Origin: Bromus sterilis
Taxonomy: Eukaryota; Streptophyta; Magnoliopsida; Poales; Poaceae
Assembly (NCBI GenBank): GCA_950022295.1
Contig: OX465598.1
Span: 117,597,001-117,661,000, forward strand
Length of the DNA: 64,000 bases
Direction: 5' to 3'
Below are positions 57,628-64,000 of the stretch, piece by piece (position 1 is the stretch's first letter; every line of letters begins with the position of its first letter). The notes under the pieces were generated by a model. It worked only from the letters and a program-made list of their open reading frames with translations. It was not told the DNA's origin and ran no database searches. Position numbers and translations under genes: made by a program.

Positions 57628-60495
57628 CTATGGATAGAGCAATTGCAAGTTTACTACGTTCCATGGGTTGCCCACGTCCTCGTCTGTCTTCGGGTTCTTC
57701 ATCCTGTAGGCGCCACCTCCGATGACTTCTGAGACTATGAATGGTCCTTCCCATTGGGGGGCAAGTTTATGGACCTTCTCTTGTATTAGTCGTAGGACTA
57801 GGTCACCTTTGTTGAAGGTTCTAGTGCGCAGTCGACTGCTGTGGTAGGTACGTAGTTTGTCTTGGTACCCCTCTGATTTTGTCAGGGCTGTGTCTCTTGC
57901 TTCGTCAGCCGTGTCTTTGTTATCTTGTAGAGCTTCTTCTGCTTCCTCTTCCTCGTACCCGGTGACCCGGGGTGCTCCGAACTTGAGGTCATGTGGTAGG
58001 ACTGCCTCTGCCCCATACAGCATGAAGAAGGGTGTGTATTGGGTCACGGTGTTTGGTGTAGTACGTAGGCTCCATAGGACCACGGGGAGTTCTTCTACCC
58101 AGTTTCCTGCGGCTTGCTCGAGTGGTGCGAGGAGCCGTTTCTTGATTCCCCCGCAGACAAGGCCGTTTTCTTTTTCCACCTGGCCGTTGGACTGCGGGTG
58201 TGCGACTGATGCATAGTTGATTTTGATGCCCAGCTCTTCGCAGAAGTTCTGAAATTCTGCGGCTGTGAAGTTCGTGCCGTTGTCCGTGATGATGTTGTGT
58301 GGCACTTCGAATCTGAAGATGATGGACTTGATGAAGTTCACCGCCGTGAGGGCTGTGGAATTGGTGATGGGCACTGCTTCAATCCATTTAGTGAACTTGT
58401 CGACTGCGACGAGCAGGTGCGTCCTTCCACCCTTTGATGATTTCTTGAGTGGGCCCACCATGTCGAGTCCCTAGGTGGCGAACGGCCAGGATAACAGTAT
58501 GGTCTTGAGCTCTGATGCGGGAGCGTGTGGCCTTTTGGCGAATTCCTGGCAAGCGGCACAACATCGCACGATTTCCTCTGCGTTTTTCATGGCTGTGGGC
58601 CAATAGAACCCAGCTCGGAATGCTTTGGACACGAGTACTCGACTGCTCGCGTGGTGCCCGCAGGTGCCTTCGTGGATTTCGAGCAGCAGGGCTTTGCCGT
58701 CCTCTTCGTCGATGCACCTTTGGAGTATCTGGGTGATGCTGCGTTTGTACAGTTGTCTGTTGATCACCGTGAATGCCTTGGATCGGCGGTTGATGCGTCG
58801 TGCTTCAGCCACGTCTTGTGGTAGCGTACCTTCGATTAGGAATCGGAGGAACGGTTTTGTCCAGACGGGTCCTTCGAGCTCTGTCGGAGCTGTGCTGTCA
58901 GATGCGCTGGTGCTTGTGCCTTCTGATGGGGTTACTGCTGCCACCTGCGCCATTTCTGCTGCGTCTCCGCCATCCACGGCTGCTTTAGGTGTTGCTTCCT
59001 GTACCTTGATGGATCTCTGGCTGATGCTTTCGAGAAAAACGCCGGGTGGTACAGGCCCCCGGGTCGAACCGATGTTCGCGAGCTCATCAGCTTCTGTGTT
59101 GTTGTCCCTGGTGATGTAGTTGAGCTCGCAACCGTCGAAACTTCCTTCGAGTTCGTTGTAGATCTTTTGGTAGGTCGCCATGTTGTCGGCTATTGCGTTC
59201 CAGTTTCTCATCGTTTGCTGGACGACGAGATTGGAGTCCCCGTAAATTATGAGGCGAGTGGCTCCGCATGTTTTGGCCATGCGCATGCCGTGGAGGAGTG
59301 CCTCGTATTCTGCTTCGTTGTTAGAGGCGCGACTAAAGTTGATCTGGAGGACATATTTCATCTTTGTTCCTTTAGGGGAGATGAGCACGAATCCTGCCCC
59401 AGCTCCTTGTTGTCTCTTGGAACCATCGAAGAACATTGACCATGAGCTTGATAGGTCTGGAGGGCCTGGCGTCTGAACCTCCGTCCACTCGACCAGGAAA
59501 TATGGGAGTACTTGGGCTTTGATGGTTGTTGGGTGCTTTAACTGCAGGTCCCGTGGGCTGAGCTCGATGTTCCACTCGGCGACTCGCCCGGTTGCTCCAG
59601 GGTTGTTGAGTATGTCGGCGAGTGGTGCGCTGCTCACGATTGTGATAGGGTGCTCGTAGAAGTAGTCAGACACCTTTCTTGAGGTCATGGCGATGGCCAG
59701 TAGTAGCTTATGATAGTGCGGGTACCGCTGCTGGGATTTGGTCAGGAGCATGCTGAGGTAGTAGATTGGTCTCTGGATGCTCTGGACCTTGCCTTCTTCT
59801 GCGCGTTCAACAACGAGCGTTGTGCTTACTACACTGCTACGTGATGCCACGTAGAGGTATAGCTTCTCTCGCTCCTTGGGTACCGCCAGGATTGGTGGGG
59901 TTGAGAGTGTCTTTTTCAGGTCCGCGAATGCTTGGCGGGCTTCCTTCGTCCACTGGAATTTCTCTCCTTTCCTGAGCAGCTGATAGGAGGGCAGCGTGCG
60001 TTCTCCCAACCTGCTGATGAAGCGGCTTAGGGCTGCGAGCTTTCCAGTGAGTTGTTGTACTCCTTTGACGTCGGTTGGTTCTTGCATGCGGGTGATGGCT
60101 TGGACTTTTTCAGGATTTGCCTCGATTCCTCGGGCAGAGACCATGTAGCCAAGCAGCTTTCCCCCCGGTACGCCGAATGCGCACTTCTTTGGGTTGAGTT
60201 TGATTCTGTATTTGTTGAGCGCCGCGAAGGTTTCGCGCAGGTCGTCGAGTAGTGTGGCTGCTTTGTAGGTCTTGATGACGATGTCGTCCACGTAGACTTG
60301 CACGTTTCTTCCGATTTGCTCCTTCAGGCAGGCCTGCATCATTCGTTGATAAGTGGCACCTGAGTTTTTGAGCCCAAAGGGCATGGTCCTGTAGCAGAAT
60401 ACGCCATAGGTGGTGATGAACGATGTGTGCTCTTCGTCTTCTTCCTGATCTGGTTGTATCCTGAGTAAGCGTCGAGGAAGGAAAGTAGGTCGCAC
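57628..60495 (-). pseudogene. Element D pol: RT, RNase H, second RNase H, integrase
   Basis: One frame on the - strand runs from 60495 to 57628 with a single stop (TAG at 58471-58473, apparently from a Trp codon). Order: RT with TMPFGLKNSGATYQRMMQ and YVDDIVIKT, connection, RNase H (ending near 59510), the second archaeal-type RNase H (MFFDGSKRQQGAGAGFVL, NNEAEYEALLHGMRMAK, TRDNNTEADELANIGS), a linker, integrase HHCC (GHHASSRVL, CCAACQEF), DDE core (DNGTNFTA, HPQSNGQVEKENG) and a C-terminal region ending NPWNVVNLQLLYP. The dual RNase H is the Tat-group mark. A frameshift near 60450 separates it from the upstream RT start (60470-60640). Confidence 0.92.
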
Positions 60496-62625
60496 CTTGC
60501 TGTTGAGTCGATTATTTGATCGATTCTAGGAAGGGGGAAGTGGTCCTTTGGGCAATGCTTGTTGACTGGCCCGTAGTCGACCCACATGTGTAGCACGGTC
60601 GTGTCTTTCTTGGGCACTAGCACTGGGTTGGCTATCCAGGTGGATTTCTTCGTTTCTCGGATGAACTGAGCGTCGAGTAACCGGTTGACTTCCTCTCCAA
60701 TTGCTCTGCGCTTGGGCTCCGAGAATCATGTCAGCGCTTGCTTCACCTGCTTCGTGTTTTGCTTGATGCGTAGGGCGTGTTCCGCGAATTCGCGTGGTAT
60801 CCCAGGCATGTCGGCTGGGCATCAGACGAATATTTCCCACTCGTCTCGAAGGAACGCGACGAGAGCCGTCGCCTGCTCCTCTGGTAGGTGGGCGTACACG
60901 CGGACTGTTTTGTCCGGGTCCGTCGGGTGCACTTGGTGAGTGACTGTGTCGCTGTCGATGCTGAAGTCGCGTCCATACTCCCTGGATTCGCTTCGGTTCA
61001 CCAGTGGGAAGGCACTCTTGTCCGTCACCATGGCTATTTCTTGGAGTTCTTGTTTGGCTCCGAATGTGTCGAAGATTCTGTGGAAGTCACGATCACATTG
61101 ATCTGACTTGATGAAGCTTCTGTTGATCGTGAGGACTCCTGATGATCCTGGCATCTTGAGCTTGAGGTAGGCGTAGTGTGGGACCGCCATGAACTGCGCG
61201 AGCGCTGGCCGTCCTAATATGGCGTGATACTGCGATTGCCAGTCGAGTACCTCTAACTCGAGGACGTGCTTTGCGAAGTTGCGTCGGTTGCCGAAGACAA
61301 CTTCGAGTTCGATGACTCCGAGGGATGTGGCTGCTTCTCCTGGGACTACACCGTGTAACTCGGTGCTTGATTTTCTCCATACTGGTCGTGGGATCAGCAT
61401 CTTTTGCAGGGTGCTGGCGAAGATGATGTTCATGCTGCTGCCTCCGTCCATGAAGACCCTGTCCATGTCGTACCCCCCGATTTGTGCATCGAGTACTAGG
61501 GGCGCATGCCCCGGTCTTGGGACTGCGGGTGGATGGTCATCCTGCGAGAACGTGATGCTGCTCTCCGTGTCGTGTAGCTGGTAGATTTCGACTATGTTTA
61601 TGTTCTCAGCTGCTCTGGCCTGCAGGGTTTGGGCGTCGCGCTGTGCTTGCGGTACACTTCCTTCTTGGATCATGAGCACCTGTGCTTGCCGCGGTCTGTG
61701 GCGTCCTTCCGAGATTGAGGTCGGCGATTGCTCGGGTCGCCGGTTGCGTCTGTCTTCTTTCTGCTTCTCCTTCTTGAGGTCGTCGGCTAGCTCGTTGAAC
61801 AGGCGGCAGTCTCTCAAGGTGTGACCTGACCTGACGCATTCCCATTCATCCTCGAAGTTGTGAATCGTGCAGGGTCCTGCTAGCTGTTCTCTAGCCGTGA
61901 GTTTGCTAGATCCGGCGTGCCTCTTCCTTCTTGAGATTCTGAAGATCTGCTCATGATCCTCCGGGTGTTCGTGGAAACGAGGGTCGGTTTCGATTCCTCG
62001 ACTCATGTCTTGGTTCTTGATGAGGTTGGCGAATTCATCCGGTCTTCGATCTGGGTCGTAGTACTCGCCTACATGTGTCTCGGAGTCGCTGTCTTGGTTG
62101 GCGGCAGGTGCTCGCGCGACGGCGTGTCGTCGAGTGGTCGTTGGTTGTGCGGCTGCGTGATGTGGCTCGTTCATTGGGGCCTCGCCGTAGATCTCCCATG
62201 TGCGCCTTTTGGGTCGTCGATTCCTTCTTCCTTGGCGGTGGTTCTGCTGATCGCTAGATTCGATCTCGTAGTCATCGTCTTGATGTGCGGCGGGTGCCCG
62301 GGCGGTGGTGGGTTGTCGACAGATTTGCGAGTCCTCCGCTGCGCGTCGCAATTCGTCGAGTGGAATTCCTTCGTAGAGGCCCCTCTCCGTTCTTCTGGGT
62401 CGTCGACTCCTTCGGCGCTGGCGCTGCACTTAGCCGTTACCGTAGTATTGGTCCTGGCACAACTGTAGCTCGAGCGGTCTTGATGGGGTGGCAGAGATGT
62501 CTGCCGTGATCTTGAATCCTTCGAGTGGGCTAGATCTGGTTCTTGCCCTTGAGTCGTAGCTTGCTGAAGACGGGACCGCCGAGATCGTGATCCCAACCTG
62601 CGTAGTTCCCACAGACGGCGCCAAT
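60440..62625 (-). pseudogene. Element D gag remnant, protease and RT start
   Basis: A frame from 62429 down to 60822 codes an Arg-rich gag remnant with EWECVRSGHTLRDCRLF (end of gag), the protease with FMDGGSSMNIIF (the DGGSS variant of the usual DTGAS site), and LDWQSQYHAILGRPALAQF, then HLPEEQATALVAFLRDEW. Stops at 60822 (TGA, from a Trp codon) and near 60727 (TGA, from an Arg codon) interrupt the path into RT. TAA at 62430 ends a same-frame stretch upstream. The central capsid domain found in related gag proteins was not recognised, so gag appears internally deleted. Confidence 0.75.
62606..62623 (-). other. Primer-binding site of element D
   Basis: TGGCGCCGTCTGTGGGAA on the - strand lies two bases inside the LTR. 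The first nine bases equal the tRNA-Asp-type site (as in element C), but the rest differs, so the primer tRNA is not settled. Confidence 0.6.
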
Positions 62626-63062
62626 TGACGGGGATCAACCCCGGCAAATCCCATGGTCAGGGACCCTGGGTTAGTCATGAGAGGCACAGGTTGGACGATA
62701 GCTCGTCGGCAAACAGGAAGGCTCGCTCCTGCTCGATATTATTGATCGGGAAGATGCGATTACAGTGGAGGCCAAGGCTGGAGCGCTCAAGGCTAGGGTT
62801 ACAGGTGATATTAGATGTCTTTGGCGTCACCCCTCCTAGCCCTTATATACCGGGCTAGGTCTCAGGGAGTTCATCTACATTTACAGGTGAGATTTCCTAA
62901 CCCTAGCTTGCTCTGTACGGCAGGTCTTCGCACCTTCCTTATGAGTCGTGGACTCCTACGTCGGTGTAACTAGCGGGCCGAGGCCGTATCTTCATGGGCC
63001 TTCTGTCTTCATGGACACCAGGTAGGCTCATCCGTAGGAGTCGTGGGGTCACCCCCTCGTCA
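62626..63062 (-). repeat. Element D LTR, right copy (5' LTR)
   Basis: This is the second 437-bp copy. The primer-binding site abuts it on the inside. Confidence 0.92.
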
Positions 63063-63067
63063 GCACC

Positions 63068-64000
63068 CCTGACCATCTTTATATAGGCAGACGGAAGGAG
63101 TCAACCCCCCTTCCCTTGACAATGTGGGACTAATCCCTTGCCAAGGGGGGAGGGTGCGGCTAGGAGGAGGGGGTAAGTGGGGCGCCACCCATATGGGCCC
63201 CAAGGCCCATGGCGCCCCCCTTTTTTTTCCTTTTCCCTTTTTTTTCCTCCTTCCCCTAATGGGCTTCTTTCACAAATAAGGCCCATTGCACTTTTTTAAT
63301 CTGAAATAAATTATTATTAATTATTAATTCACTTAATTATTAAATAATACATATTATTTCATCTCCCGATGATCCGGAACTCCTTCCAGCTCACTCCGAA
63401 CGTCCTTCGGGCCAACACGGAACTTTTCCTGTACGTATTTCTCTCTTCTCCGGTAACTGCGATAGTTCCGAAAAGGTCTCTGATATTCATCGAGCCCTTA
63501 AGTGTGTTACCCTACGGTCCGAGAACACTCTAGTCATGATCGAGACAAAGGCTACGGCCAGTGATCAATAGCGGGACCTGGATGCCCATAATGACCCCTG
63601 TGCATTCCGGAAGTAACCATTGAACCATACACGTTGTATACTATTCCCTTTGTCATGCGATACTAGATTAGTCCAAGATTCGATCAACTGCATCCAATGC
63701 ATTATTTCTATCTTGTTACCGATAAATCTTATTCACTCGTTCCGTGATATTCATCCTTGTGACCTAGTCACACGCTGCGCAGCTTTATGGATGCAATCTC
63801 ACCGAGTTGGCCATGAAGTATCTTTCCATTATATGGATTGACAAATCCCGCTCTTGAATCAACACTCCTCAACATATCCATCGGATAGCCCAAGATACAC
63901 CTTTATGGTCACCATGTTTTAGTGTGACGGTTAATGCACTCAAAGCATCCTCAGAAGATAGCAATTATGCGTGATCTCACGGTCAAAGGAACAGGCTACT
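63068..64000 (-). mobile_element. Copia LTR E, right part, continues beyond window
   Basis: It resumes right after the GCACC duplication of element D with CCTGACC...CTTTATATAGGC. It follows S2 to the window edge (GGACAAATCCCGCT, ACCGAGT.GGCC and CACGGTCAAAGGA words). Whether it is a solo LTR or the start of a full element cannot be seen. Confidence 0.75.

Larger units (their letters stand above)
45814..63062 (-). mobile_element. Element D: Ty3/gypsy Tat/Retand-clade element, interrupted by element C
   Basis: Two 437-bp LTRs bound it, flanked by GCACC at 45809-45813 and 63063-63067. It is the same family as T1. Own length without C is about 9.1 kb. Gag-pol is on the - strand and an extra ORF is on the + strand near the 3' LTR. 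By eye the LTRs differ at about 8 positions (1.8%). It inserted into copia LTR E and later received element C. Confidence 0.92.
31364..64000 (-). mobile_element. Element T1: Ty3/gypsy Tat/Retand-clade element, right end outside window
   Basis: Its own sequence is 31364-38029 and 44704-45318, and it should resume beyond the window. On the + axis the order is 3' LTR, 3' leader with an opposite-strand ORF, tandem repeats, integrase, a second RNase H, RNase H, reverse transcriptase, protease. A second, archaeal-type RNase H between RNase H and integrase marks the Tat group. S1 (38030-44698) and copia LTR E (45319 on) interrupt it. All pol parts carry frameshifts, so it is older than the related element D. 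Confidence 0.85.

Overview
The window looks like nuclear DNA of a Triticeae grass (wheat, barley, rye or Aegilops). Two intron-containing plant genes and one tRNA gene sit in a short island (about 17.9-30.3 kb), and nearly everything else is nested LTR retrotransposon. The BARE/Angela-type copia LTR ends and the very long TGTAACACC-type gypsy LTR fit Triticeae.

Left block (1-17838): a Ty3/gypsy Tekay-like chromovirus (element A) on the + strand, entering from outside the window. Its gag-pol reading frame carries two nonsense codons. It is split between RNase H and integrase by a complete copia-type element B (3168-12485, - strand) flanked by the 5-bp duplication GATAT. The 3' LTR of A (14006-17838) ends 25 bp before the start codon of the first gene.

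Gene island: a GH28 polygalacturonase-like gene (17864-21123, +, five exons, 475 codons), several small MITE-like elements, a tRNA-Phe(GAA) gene (22667-22739, -), a 5'-truncated LINE (23794-26173, -, duplication GTGCACAT), and an apparently intact GONST1-type GDP-sugar transporter gene (26519-29724, -, nine coding exons, 343 codons). A possible Harbinger-like DNA transposon fragment follows (30316-31363).

Right block (31364-64000 and beyond): a Tat/Retand-clade gypsy element T1 (- strand) broken by two nests. Nest one is a solo LTR S1 (38030-44698, GAAGG) that holds two more solo LTRs, S2 (38802-40598, GTATG) and S3 (40762-44210, TTTTG). Nest two is a copia LTR E (45319 onward) interrupted by a second Tat element D (45814-63062, GCACC), itself interrupted by a gag-protease-only gypsy element C (47625-55776, CCTTC). 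All insertion duplications except those of A, T1 and E can be read on both sides.

The most unusual signal is in T1 and D. Between the 3' LTR and the integrase, on the strand opposite to gag-pol, each carries a related ORF preceded by a TATAAATA box. Its product has a Gly/Arg-rich N-terminus, a roughly 100-residue B3-like segment, a Ser-rich linker and a basic nuclear-localisation-like tail. In D this ORF was open until element C landed in it. Downstream of it in both elements lies a tandem array of 65-73 bp units.
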